This document shows, piece by piece, positions 42,522 to 51,013 of a stretch of DNA of 64,000 bases; positions within the stretch are counted from its first letter, which is position 1; every line of letters starts with the position of its first letter. Both the position numbers and the translations under genes were made by a program. The notes below the pieces were generated by a model. That model searched no databases and was not told the origin of the DNA. It saw only the letters and a list, made by a program, of their open reading frames with translations. Source of the stretch: an uncultured Lachnospiraceae bacterium (GTDB lineage Bacteria > Bacillota > Clostridia > Lachnospirales > Lachnospiraceae); NCBI GenBank assembly GCA_910579685.1, contig CAJTVN010000007.1:66399-130398 (forward strand). Reading direction: 5' to 3'.

Positions 42522-43250
42522 ATGGCAGCAATTTTGAACTTATATATTAAAGCATGTGGAGGAGAAAGTACAATTTTAGAGGCAGGGGTTGGAGAAGGAA
42601 GAAGCATTGTCTCAATTTTAAATCGCATAGATGACATGAGAATAAAAAGGGCTTATGGGTTTGATGCTTCTTGGTCAAGACTTAAATATGCTGAAAAGTT
42701 TGAAAAAGATTTCGGAAAAAAGCAAAATAAGAAAATTTCTTTTTTTACTTCGGATCTTTTAAATATCGCTGTAAAAGATTCCGCTGTGGATGTCGTATTT
42801 ACGGTTCATGCGGCAGAACCGAATGGAGGACAAGAAAGACGTGTTTTAGAAGAGCTATATCGTACTACTGGGAAATATTTGGTAATGTTTGAGCCATTAT
42901 ATGAGTTTGCAAATGAAGACGCAAAAAAGAGAATGGAATATCATGGCTATGTAACTTGCTTACACGAAAAAGCGGTGGAATTAGGATATTCTATTATAGA
43001 GCACAGACTTCTAAAAAATTTGTTCGATAGTATGAATCCTACAGGGGTATTAGTGATTGAAAAAAGATCTGAGGCAAATTGCTGTGAGGAAAATATATTT
43101 TGTGATCCCATTTTAAAAGCAGATATGCGGATTGGAAATAATGAATATTACTGCGAAAAAACAATGTTGGCATATCCGGTGATATTAGGAATACCTTGTC
43201 TTTTATTAAATAATGCTGTAGTAGCTACAAAATATAATGAGTTTATTTAG
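42522..43250 (+). CDS. SAM-dependent methyltransferase, main open frame (currently uncoupled from its start)
   Basis: The 242 residues contain motif I ILEAGVGEGRS, YGFDASWSRLKYA and the post-I acidic loops, typical of class I methyltransferases acting on small molecules or glycans. The C-terminal ~40 residues resemble a Trm112-like zinc-ribbon (YYCEKTMLAYPVILGIPCLL). No ribosome site precedes ATG 42522, and in-frame sequence continues upstream to the G tract, so the true protein is about 309-310 residues starting at 42319. It is the first gene of the AT-rich glycan block, directly before legB. Confidence 0.8.
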   Translation: MAAILNLYIKACGGESTILEAGVGEGRSIVSILNRIDDMRIKRAYGFDASWSRLKYAEKFEKDFGKKQNKKISFFTSDLLNIAVKDSAVDVVFTVHAAEPNGGQERRVLEELYRTTGKYLVMFEPLYEFANEDAKKRMEYHGYVTCLHEKAVELGYSIIEHRLLKNLFDSMNPTGVLVIEKRSEANCCEENIFCDPILKADMRIGNNEYYCEKTMLAYPVILGIPCLLLNNAVVATKYNEFI

Positions 43251-43303
43251 ATAATGAAGAATAAATTTTGAGGAAGAGAACGATTAAAAAGAAAGATTGT
43301 GAT

Positions 43304-44281
43304 ATGAAAGTATTGGTAACGGGTGCAGATGGTTTTATAGGAAGCCATCTGACAGAAGGTTTGGTAAAAAGAGGATATTGGGTAAGGGCATTTGTTTTTT
43401 ATAACTCTTTCAATACATGGGGATGGCTGGATTCCTTAAGTGATGAAATATTAAAAAATGTAGAGATTTTTCAGGGAGATGTCCGTGATCCAAATGGTGT
43501 CGAGGAAGCAATGAAAGATATGGATGCAGTGTTTCATCTGGCAGCGTTAATAGCGATACCGTTTAGTTACTGTTCACCGGACACCTATGTTGATACAAAT
43601 ATTAAAGGCACATTAAATATACTTCAGGCTGCGAGAAAACTTGGAACAAAACGAGTGTTGGTCACATCAACATCAGAAGTCTATGGTACGGCACAGTATG
43701 TTCCGATTGATGAGAAACATCCATTACAAGGGCAATCGCCGTATTCGGCAACCAAGATAGGCGCAGACAGACTGGCGGAAAGTTTTTATCGTTCTTTTCA
43801 GGTACCAGTGACAATTGTACGGCCTTTCAATACGTATGGACCGAGGCAGTCGGCAAGGGCAGTTATACCCACAATTATCACACAGTTGTTGGCAGGGAAG
43901 AGAGAAATAAAATTAGGGTCTCTGATGCCAACAAGAGATTTCAATTATGTGAAAGATACTGTTCAGGGATTTATATCGATTTATGAATCGGATCAAACAA
44001 CTGGAGAGGAGATAAACATCGCAACTCAAAAAGAAATCTCTATAGGACAACTTGCAAATGAGTTAATAAGACAAATAAATCCAGAAGCAAAAATAGTTTG
44101 TGACCAACAGAGGTTAAGACCGAAGAAGAGTGAGGTAAACAGGCTGCTTGGGTGTAATGAGAAGATTAAGCGGTTAACAGATTGGCAGCCTCAATATACT
44201 TTTGAGAGCGGGCTTGCCGAGACTGTCGATTTTTTCCGACATAATTTAGAGAGATATAGGCCAGACATTTATAATATGTAG
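43304..44281 (+). CDS. legB: NAD-dependent nucleotide-sugar 4,6-dehydratase LegB
   Basis: The 325-residue short-chain dehydrogenase has the Rossmann motif TGADGFIGSH and the LegB hallmark FYNSFNTWGWLD. The catalytic SEVYGT is followed by YSATK, and NTYGPRQSARAVIPTIITQ completes the family signature. LegB starts legionaminic acid synthesis by making the 4-keto-6-deoxy intermediate from NDP-GlcNAc. ATG 43304 is preferred to TTG 43268. It precedes ptmE-like, legH-like, legI and legF genes in the same direction. Confidence 0.93.
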   Translation: MKVLVTGADGFIGSHLTEGLVKRGYWVRAFVFYNSFNTWGWLDSLSDEILKNVEIFQGDVRDPNGVEEAMKDMDAVFHLAALIAIPFSYCSPDTYVDTNIKGTLNILQAARKLGTKRVLVTSTSEVYGTAQYVPIDEKHPLQGQSPYSATKIGADRLAESFYRSFQVPVTIVRPFNTYGPRQSARAVIPTIITQLLAGKREIKLGSLMPTRDFNYVKDTVQGFISIYESDQTTGEEINIATQKEISIGQLANELIRQINPEAKIVCDQQRLRPKKSEVNRLLGCNEKIKRLTDWQPQYTFESGLAETVDFFRHNLERYRPDIYNM

Positions 44282-44322
44282 TTAGTCAACCGGTATGCTA
44301 AGAAGGCGGTGCCCATACAGAT

Positions 44323-45399
44323 ATGAAAGAAGACCTAAGTACACTTACTGACTTTTCATTTAATACAATATCGGAAAAAGCGAGTTTGAAGCAGGCTTTG
44401 GAACAATTGGACAAAGTTTTAGTGAAGATATTATTTGTGATGGAAAATGATGTGTTTGTAGCAGCACTTACAGATGGGGATGTAAGAAGGGCAATTTTGG
44501 CAGGCGCACTGTTAGATACATCAATCTCACAAATAGCTAATTATAATCCGCAATATTTGGAATATGATGATGCAAATCTGGCCCATAAGCGCTTGGGAAA
44601 GATAAATGCGTTGCCGGTGGTTGATAAAGAAAGAAAAATTCTTAAAGTATATATCAAGGGTGGGAGCAGGCAGCAAAATATGTACGAGAAGCTCAGTGCT
44701 CCAGTGGTAATCATGGCGGGAGGCTTGGGAACAAGGCTATACCCCTATACAAAGATTCTTCCAAAACCGTTGATTCCTGTTGCGGATATGCCAATTTCTG
44801 AGAGGATAATCCAGTCATTGAAAAAAGTTGGGTGCACAGAATTTCACATGATAGTAAACTATAAAAGAAATATGATAAAAGCCTATTTTAATGATTCTGA
44901 TTGCGACTATAATATACATTTTTGGGATGAAATCAGACCGCTTGGAACGGGCGGAGGTTTGTATCTTTTGCGAGATTGTATCAAAGATATGTTTATATTG
45001 ACCAACTGTGATATTTTGATTTTAGATGATGTTACAAAGATCGTAAATCATCATAAGAAAAGCGGCAATATGGTTACAATGGTTTGTTCGCTAAAAAATT
45101 TTGAGATTCCATATGGAGTCGTTAATTTTTCAGAGGGTGGCGAGATATCTTCTTTTGAGGAAAAGCCACAAATGTCCTTTTTTACAAACACAGGGTATTA
45201 TATTTTAGAGAAAGATGTATTTCGTTATATTAACCAGGATGAAGAAATAGGAATGCCAGATATTATTGAACGAATGCGAAAAGCCGGGTGTAAAATTGGA
45301 GTTTATCCTATTAGTGACAATGCTTGGATGGATATGGGACAGTTTGACTCTATGGAAAGTATGGAGCTTAGATTAAAAGAAAATAACTTATATTTATAA
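44323..45399 (+). CDS. PtmE-like CBS/nucleotidyltransferase (glucosamine-1-phosphate guanylyltransferase)
   Basis: The 358-residue protein has two N-terminal CBS motifs (about residues 1-115, VAALTDGDVRRAI and INALPVVDKE) and a nucleotidyltransferase domain starting MAGGLGTRLYPYTKILPKPLIPV. This is the architecture of Campylobacter PtmE, which makes GDP-activated glucosamine for legionaminic acid. The neighbourhood supports that role. Nucleotide specificity (GDP rather than UDP) is inferred. Confidence 0.87.
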   Translation: MKEDLSTLTDFSFNTISEKASLKQALEQLDKVLVKILFVMENDVFVAALTDGDVRRAILAGALLDTSISQIANYNPQYLEYDDANLAHKRLGKINALPVVDKERKILKVYIKGGSRQQNMYEKLSAPVVIMAGGLGTRLYPYTKILPKPLIPVADMPISERIIQSLKKVGCTEFHMIVNYKRNMIKAYFNDSDCDYNIHFWDEIRPLGTGGGLYLLRDCIKDMFILTNCDILILDDVTKIVNHHKKSGNMVTMVCSLKNFEIPYGVVNFSEGGEISSFEEKPQMSFFTNTGYYILEKDVFRYINQDEEIGMPDIIERMRKAGCKIGVYPISDNAWMDMGQFDSMESMELRLKENNLYL

Positions 45400-45450
45400 C
45401 GGGCATGTTTTTGTGACGAGGAAAGAACGCCGTTGGAAAGGGAAGGTGCT

Positions 45451-46119
45451 ATGAACTGGAAGGGGCTGCCTCTTTTAATTTTTGGAACATCAGGAATTTC
45501 TAAAGAAACAAAAACTATAGTAGACGAAATCAACCAAAGTAATTATGAGAATGTGTATGATTTTCTTGGATTTATTTCCGAACAAAGGAAAGATATTGGG
45601 AAAAAGGTTGGAAAAAATGTAGTTGTCTGTTCTGATGAAAATTTTGGAGAGTATATAGAATGTTTTCCGATTATTGGAATAATAATTCCGATTGGAACAC
45701 CTGAGATAAAGAGAAACATATATGAAAGGATATGTAAATATTCAAATTTAGTTTTCCCAAATATAATTTCACCATCTGCTCGAATCATGGAGAGTTCCAG
45801 CATTCAAATAGGAATGGGGAATATAATATGCAGTGGATGTATTTTGACTACGGAGATTGATATAGGTGATTTCAATTTAGTGAACCTTAATTCTACGATA
45901 GGCCATAATGTGCATATAGGTAACTATAACATAATAAATCCACTAGTTTCAGTTTCTGGCGGAGTCGAAATACACGATGAGGTATTAGTGGGTGCCGGAA
46001 GTTCAATAAAACAGGGCGTGATACTAAAATCCAACAGTATAGTCGGTATGGGTGCTATTATACCTAAAACGGTAGAAGAAAATACGATAATGATTTGTCA
46101 GGCGGCTCATAAGAAGTAA
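45451..46119 (+). CDS. PglD/NeuD/LegH-like sugar O- or N-acetyltransferase
   Basis: The 222-residue protein has an N-terminal nucleotide-sugar-binding Rossmann-like part (LLIFGTSGISKETK) and a C-terminal left-handed beta-helix with hexapeptide repeats (IGMGNIICSG to VVGMGAIIPKT). The catalytic histidine lies in NSTIGHNVHIG. In this operon it most likely acetylates the 4-amino intermediate (LegH role). ATG 45451 follows GGGAAGGTG. Confidence 0.87.
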   Translation: MNWKGLPLLIFGTSGISKETKTIVDEINQSNYENVYDFLGFISEQRKDIGKKVGKNVVVCSDENFGEYIECFPIIGIIIPIGTPEIKRNIYERICKYSNLVFPNIISPSARIMESSSIQIGMGNIICSGCILTTEIDIGDFNLVNLNSTIGHNVHIGNYNIINPLVSVSGGVEIHDEVLVGAGSSIKQGVILKSNSIVGMGAIIPKTVEENTIMICQAAHKK

Positions 46120-46147
46120 ATGATTGAAGCGTAGAAGGGATGATAGG

Positions 46148-47191
46148 ATGTTTGACTATAAAAAAATTATTGAATTTCAAAAACCTTATATTATTGCCGA
46201 GATAGGGGCAAATCATAATGGTGATATGGAACTTGCAAAGAAATTAGTTGATGAGGCGAAACGCTGCGGAGCAGATTGTGTGAAGTTTCAATCTTGGTCT
46301 AAAGATACGGTATTTTCTGAAAAAGTATATCAGGATAATTATTTTTTGAGAGATGATTATAGAAATAGGAAGGATTATACATTAAAGGAAATAGTGGAGA
46401 AATACAGCATTGATAAGGGAGACCATTATAATTTAAAAGAATATTGTGATTCTGTAAAGATAGAATTCAATTCGACACCTTTTTCAAAGGCGGAAGTAGA
46501 CTTGCTTGTCGATGAGTTAGATGTACCGTTTATCAAGATAGCGTCTATGGATTTGAATAATATTCCGTTTTTAAAATATATTGCTCAAAAGAGAAAACCT
46601 GTGGTTATCAGTACTGGCTTATGTGGATTATCTGATGTAAGTGACGCATTGGATTGTCTGAAAGAAAATGGGTGTAATGAGATAATATTACTTCATTGTG
46701 TATCTATATATCCGCCTGAAAATGAAAATGTGAACTTGAATAATATTGATATGTATAGAAATACATTTGGATGTAAGGTAGGCTATTCCGATCATACGAT
46801 CGGAACCGTTGCGCCTATTATGGCAATGGCGAAAGGGGTATGTGTTATAGAAAAGCATTTTACGCTGGACAAAGACATGGTTGGCTGGGATCATAAAATT
46901 TCTGCAGATCCGGCGGAATTGTCTGTTATATGCGAGGCGGCTAAATATGCATACAAAATGTTGGGAAGCTATCAAAAAATAGTAAATGAGGATGAAGAGC
47001 GAAGAGATGCCTTTAAAAGGAGTATTGTTGCGGCAAAGAATATCAAATGCGGGGAGGTAATCAAGGAAAGCGATCTTGATTATAAGCGTCCGGGAACAGG
47101 GATAGAGCCCAAATATTATCAACTGCTTATTGGGAGAAAGGCTGTCAGGGATATTCGAAAAGACCAGATCATAAGTAAGGAAGATTTTTGA
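46148..47191 (+). CDS. legI: Legionaminic/neuraminic acid synthase (NeuB/LegI family)
   Basis: The 347-residue synthase has a TIM barrel with IIAEIGANHNGDMELAKKLVDEA, then FNSTPFSKAEVDLL, LLHCVSIYPP and GYSDHTIG, and a C-terminal SAF antifreeze-like domain (about residues 285-347, GEVIKESDLDYKRPGTGI). It condenses a 6-carbon amino sugar with phosphoenolpyruvate to form a nonulosonic acid. ATG 46148 with an AAGGGATGATAGG site is chosen. It starts 28 bases after the acetyltransferase stop. Confidence 0.95.
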   Translation: MFDYKKIIEFQKPYIIAEIGANHNGDMELAKKLVDEAKRCGADCVKFQSWSKDTVFSEKVYQDNYFLRDDYRNRKDYTLKEIVEKYSIDKGDHYNLKEYCDSVKIEFNSTPFSKAEVDLLVDELDVPFIKIASMDLNNIPFLKYIAQKRKPVVISTGLCGLSDVSDALDCLKENGCNEIILLHCVSIYPPENENVNLNNIDMYRNTFGCKVGYSDHTIGTVAPIMAMAKGVCVIEKHFTLDKDMVGWDHKISADPAELSVICEAAKYAYKMLGSYQKIVNEDEERRDAFKRSIVAAKNIKCGEVIKESDLDYKRPGTGIEPKYYQLLIGRKAVRDIRKDQIISKEDF

Positions 47192-47197
47192 ACATAA

Positions 47198-48076
47198 ATG
47201 AAAATCATAGTAGGAATTGTTGTTTATGAGGGTGCAGTTCAATTTTTGGAAGAATGCTTAAAGTCGTTAGAAAATCAAACAAGCAGTAATTTTATGGTTA
47301 TGCTTGTAAATGATAATATAGCGATCTCTGATCTTGGAGAGATATTAGAAAAGCTGAACAAAAATTTTTGCAATAAGCTTATTATAGTTAATAAATACGG
47401 TGAAAATCTTAGCCCCTATCTGCTCAGGATTGAATTAATAAAGGAAGCCTGTCAGAGACATGCGGATTTGCTGGTTTTTCTTGACTGTGACGATAAGGCA
47501 TCTGATAACAGAATCGAATGTATTTGCCAGCAGTATGAGCCGGGATATGCCTTCTTTTACAATGAATTGCTGGATTTTCAGAAGAGAAGTGTGATGCCGC
47601 TTTTGCCGGATTATACCAGGAACTATAGGGACATTGGAGAATATAACTATCTTGGAATGTCAAATGGGACAATTAACTTAAGGATGCTTTCTTGGGATTT
47701 TATTGAATCTTTAAAAGATGGGAAAACAGCTATTTTTGATTGGTACTTATATAGCAGAATTTTGCTGGAAAGGGGAAGCGGAAAAAAAATCCAGAGATGC
47801 TATACATATTATAGAATATATGATGGTAATATAGCTGGAAAGGTTCAGGTTAATAAGGAGGAAATAGAGAGAGAACTTGCGATAAAGATCCAACACTATA
47901 AATTGCTGAGTGATAAAGATGAATATTTTAGTGATTTACTTTTAAAATATTCTCAGATTAAAGTGGAAGATATAAATTTAGGAATAAGAAAAGGATACTG
48001 GTGGAGTTTGATTAGTTATGATAGCAATTGTACCTGCGAGAGGCGGTTCAAAAGGATTGCCGGGCAAGAATATTAA
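47198..48076 (+). CDS. GT2-like glycosyltransferase
   Basis: The 292-residue protein begins MKIIVGIVVYEGAVQFLEECLKSL and has LVFLDCDDKASDNRI as its metal-binding motif, fitting a divergent GT-A fold. The tail overlaps the legF start by 59 bases, an unusually long overlap; the last ~20 residues (CTCERRFKRIAGQEY) are read from legF sequence and may be an extension after loss of an earlier stop. It could transfer the nonulosonic acid, but the acceptor is unknown. Confidence 0.7.
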   Translation: MKIIVGIVVYEGAVQFLEECLKSLENQTSSNFMVMLVNDNIAISDLGEILEKLNKNFCNKLIIVNKYGENLSPYLLRIELIKEACQRHADLLVFLDCDDKASDNRIECICQQYEPGYAFFYNELLDFQKRSVMPLLPDYTRNYRDIGEYNYLGMSNGTINLRMLSWDFIESLKDGKTAIFDWYLYSRILLERGSGKKIQRCYTYYRIYDGNIAGKVQVNKEEIERELAIKIQHYKLLSDKDEYFSDLLLKYSQIKVEDINLGIRKGYWWSLISYDSNCTCERRFKRIAGQEY

Positions 48077-48713
48077 AAATTTATGTGGAAAACCATTAAT
48101 AGCATATACTCTGGAGGCGGCTCTGAAATCAAAAGAGATAGAGCGAGTTATTGTATCAACAGATAGCCAGGAAATCGCTTCCATAGCAAAACAATATGGG
48201 GCCGAAGTGCCCTTTTTAAGACCGGCATGTCTTGCAGAGGATGAGACCAGCGCTGTCGATGTATATTTACATGCGGTGGAATATCTAATGAATCTTTCGG
48301 GACACAGTATTCCCAAATTTGCCGTATTGTTGCCAACGGTACCGTTGAGAGACGAAAATGAAATTGATGCTGCTGTCAGAATGTTTAAAGAAAAAGATGC
48401 GACAACATTAATTTCGGTAGTAGAAGCAGATGTTCCGGTCAGTTGGTATTATTGTATGGATGAGACAGGTACAGTAAGAAATGCAGGGTTTGATACGATT
48501 AACATTATGAGGAATAGACAGAAAAATAGTAAATATTACATCCCTAATGGTGCAATATATGTTTTAGATTACCATTTACTAAAGGAGAAAAGAACATATT
48601 ATGCAAGAGATACATTAGGCTATATTATGACTAGAACAAAGTCAGTAGATATTGATACAATAGAAGACTTTGAATATGTTGAATATTTGGTAAAAAAGGG
48701 AAAAAGTACTTGA
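48018..48713 (+). CDS. legF: CMP-legionaminate/neuraminate cytidylyltransferase (LegF/NeuA family)
   Basis: The 231-residue protein has the signature AIVPARGGSKGLPGKNIKNLCGKPLI and the downstream LLPTVPLRDENEID, typical of CMP-sialate synthetases. It activates the nonulosonic acid with CTP for transfer. GGTGGAG precedes ATG 48018. Together with LegB, PtmE-like, LegH-like and LegI it gives the back half of the pathway; LegC and LegG are not recognisable in this window. Confidence 0.94.
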   Translation: MIAIVPARGGSKGLPGKNIKNLCGKPLIAYTLEAALKSKEIERVIVSTDSQEIASIAKQYGAEVPFLRPACLAEDETSAVDVYLHAVEYLMNLSGHSIPKFAVLLPTVPLRDENEIDAAVRMFKEKDATTLISVVEADVPVSWYYCMDETGTVRNAGFDTINIMRNRQKNSKYYIPNGAIYVLDYHLLKEKRTYYARDTLGYIMTRTKSVDIDTIEDFEYVEYLVKKGKST

Positions 48714-48731
48714 AAGGTAAAGCACGTTGTT

Positions 48732-49754
48732 ATGGGTGAATTTAAAGAAAGATTTGAAAAATATTATGATTATACACCATCTCTTACGCCTCCTTTTCCT
48801 AAAGCAATGCTTCTAGAGACCACAAATCATTGTAATCATAGTTGTATCTTCTGTTCTCATTTGAAAATGAGTCGTCCGAGAGGCTTTATAAAAGAGGAAT
48901 TGGCGTTCAGATTGCTAAAGGAAGCATATATATTAGGGGTAAGAGAGGTTGGTTTTTATATGTTTGGGGAACCTTTGCTTGACCCAAATTTAGAGCAATA
49001 TATCAGGTATGCAAAGGAATTAGGTTTTGTGTATACTTTTCTAACGACAAATGGTTCGTTACTAAATGAAGAACGAATGCTCTCTGTTATAGATTCTGGC
49101 CTTGATAGTATAAAGTTTAGTTTGAATGGAGCAACTAGGGAACATTATCTTTTTGCCCATGGGGTTGATGACTTTGAAGAGGTTAAGAAGAATATTATTC
49201 GCATATCAGATTATAGAGAACAGACTAATAAAAATTTTAGAATTTTTATTAGTAGTGTAATAACAAAATATACACAAGGAGATGGAGATATAATACGTAG
49301 CCTGTTTATGCCATATGTTGATGAAGTTTTTGTAGTAGAATGTCATAATCAGGGCGGAAACATGAATTATGAGATGGAGAATGCTTTAAAAATCAGTAAA
49401 AATAAAAATGTTCATTCAGAAAAGGGATTCTGTTTCATGCCATTTAATAGAATACATATAACTTACGAGGGATATTTAACTCTTTGCTGTGTAGATTATC
49501 AGAATTATCTAGCGATAGAAAATTTGAATGAAATATCTTTGAATGAAGCGTGGTATTCGCTGAAATTTCAAAAAGTAAGACAAATGCATATGGATGACAG
49601 GTTAGAAGGAACATTATGTTATAACTGCCTGAAGAATGTAGTTTCAGAGATTAAGCCGCTTTCCGAAATGTATTGTCCATATTATTCAGATAAGGAAAAG
49701 CAAATGCAAGTACTTCAAATGCGCTTGTCAAAATTGAATGAGAGTCGTTTTTAG
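48732..49754 (+). CDS. Radical SAM/SPASM domain protein
   Basis: The 340-residue protein has the radical-SAM cluster motif C-x3-C-x2-C in TTNHCNHSCIFCSH and a GEPLLDP GGEP-like loop. A C-terminal SPASM-type cysteine set (CFMPFNRIHITYEG, LCCVD, CYNC) would hold auxiliary iron-sulfur clusters. Such enzymes modify peptides or sugars. Its place inside a glycan locus suggests an unusual modification of the glycan or of its protein carrier; the substrate is unknown. Confidence 0.88.
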   Translation: MGEFKERFEKYYDYTPSLTPPFPKAMLLETTNHCNHSCIFCSHLKMSRPRGFIKEELAFRLLKEAYILGVREVGFYMFGEPLLDPNLEQYIRYAKELGFVYTFLTTNGSLLNEERMLSVIDSGLDSIKFSLNGATREHYLFAHGVDDFEEVKKNIIRISDYREQTNKNFRIFISSVITKYTQGDGDIIRSLFMPYVDEVFVVECHNQGGNMNYEMENALKISKNKNVHSEKGFCFMPFNRIHITYEGYLTLCCVDYQNYLAIENLNEISLNEAWYSLKFQKVRQMHMDDRLEGTLCYNCLKNVVSEIKPLSEMYCPYYSDKEKQMQVLQMRLSKLNESRF

Positions 49755-49783
49755 AAGCTAAGGAAGGAGGGATTGTAAATACT

Positions 49784-50968
49784 ATGTTGGATAAAAAAAT
49801 ACTTAGGCGTCCATTTTTTTATGATTGGGAAGTCGATAATGACATAGTTTATTTCTCAATGTGTTATTACAATGCGTTGTGTAAGGCGAATTTAAATAAT
49901 GACCAAGTAGAGATCATAGGAACTTTTCCTGGTGTACCGTATGAAAAGGGTAATGAATATTTTGGCATATATAGGTATGAAAATTACCTGTTGCTAGGGC
50001 CCATTAAAAGTACGGATGATTTTTTTGTATATGATACCTTACATTCCCAATTTTTTAAAATTCCTAATGAAGGGGAAAATAGATTCTACAGTATTAGAGT
50101 ATTTGCAAAAGATCATTGCTTATATATAGTGACTATGAAGACGGCTCAAGTTAATAGAATTGATTTGAAGGATTTTTCTGCAAAGTGTGTGATGCATAAT
50201 GAATTTGAAGTGGATAATGCGCAAGTAATTAATGTTGAAAGAGTAGATGATTTATTATATATTCCGGTGAATCAAAAGAAAAAGTTAATCATATTTAGTA
50301 TTGAAAAAGGAGAGTATAGTTATTGTAGGTTTCCGTCTAATGTTTCAGCTATTTCCACTATTGATTATTATGATGGTAGATTTTGGATAACAGGAGAAGA
50401 AAAAAAAATCTTTGCTTGGGACGTTGACGAAAAAGAAGCTCAAGAGATAGTGGATTTTCCGGACGATATTAGATTATTTTTCTCAAGAAATAACTGGTTT
50501 GAAAATAGCTTTATTTATAATGACTGTTTGTGGCTGTTTCCTGCTTATGCAGATTTGATTCTTAAATATAATATATTGACGAAAAGATTAGAGAAGTTTG
50601 AAATTTCAGGTGAAGAGGAGGATCCGGAAAAAATTGACGAGGAACTGAGAAGTGGAAGACAATTTGCATCAAAGTATAATGTAGTGAAACGATATGGAAA
50701 TAGAGCTTTCTTTTTCTCATCAAAAACAAGGATATTTTATGAAATAAACTTACAAACGAATAAACTTTATAAGCATGATTTTAAAATGATATATTTATAT
50801 AATAATCAAATATATCCCCTGGTGGGAAATGAAATAATGTCAGAAATTAGATATGAATTAGAGGGATTGATCAGAATTTTGACTAAAAAAGTAACAAATA
50901 TAAGTGTGAAAAAAGAACAAATAATTGGAAATATAATTTATGACAGAATTAGTAAGGACAATAAATAA
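49784..50968 (+). CDS. Unknown protein, probable beta-propeller
   Basis: The 394-residue cytoplasmic protein is not recognised. It shows repeated ~45-residue beta-rich units with aromatic strand ends (NDIVYFSMCYYNAL, RFWITGEEKKIFAWD, DCLWLFPAYADLILKYN), the pattern of a beta-propeller. No signal peptide or catalytic motif is visible. It lies between a radical-SAM gene and a GT-B gene, so it may bind or scaffold their products. Confidence 0.65.
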   Translation: MLDKKILRRPFFYDWEVDNDIVYFSMCYYNALCKANLNNDQVEIIGTFPGVPYEKGNEYFGIYRYENYLLLGPIKSTDDFFVYDTLHSQFFKIPNEGENRFYSIRVFAKDHCLYIVTMKTAQVNRIDLKDFSAKCVMHNEFEVDNAQVINVERVDDLLYIPVNQKKKLIIFSIEKGEYSYCRFPSNVSAISTIDYYDGRFWITGEEKKIFAWDVDEKEAQEIVDFPDDIRLFFSRNNWFENSFIYNDCLWLFPAYADLILKYNILTKRLEKFEISGEEEDPEKIDEELRSGRQFASKYNVVKRYGNRAFFFSSKTRIFYEINLQTNKLYKHDFKMIYLYNNQIYPLVGNEIMSEIRYELEGLIRILTKKVTNISVKKEQIIGNIIYDRISKDNK

Positions 50969-51013
50969 ATATAAGTAGTTTTTGGAAATATAATTTAAAG
51001 GATAGATGTAAAG

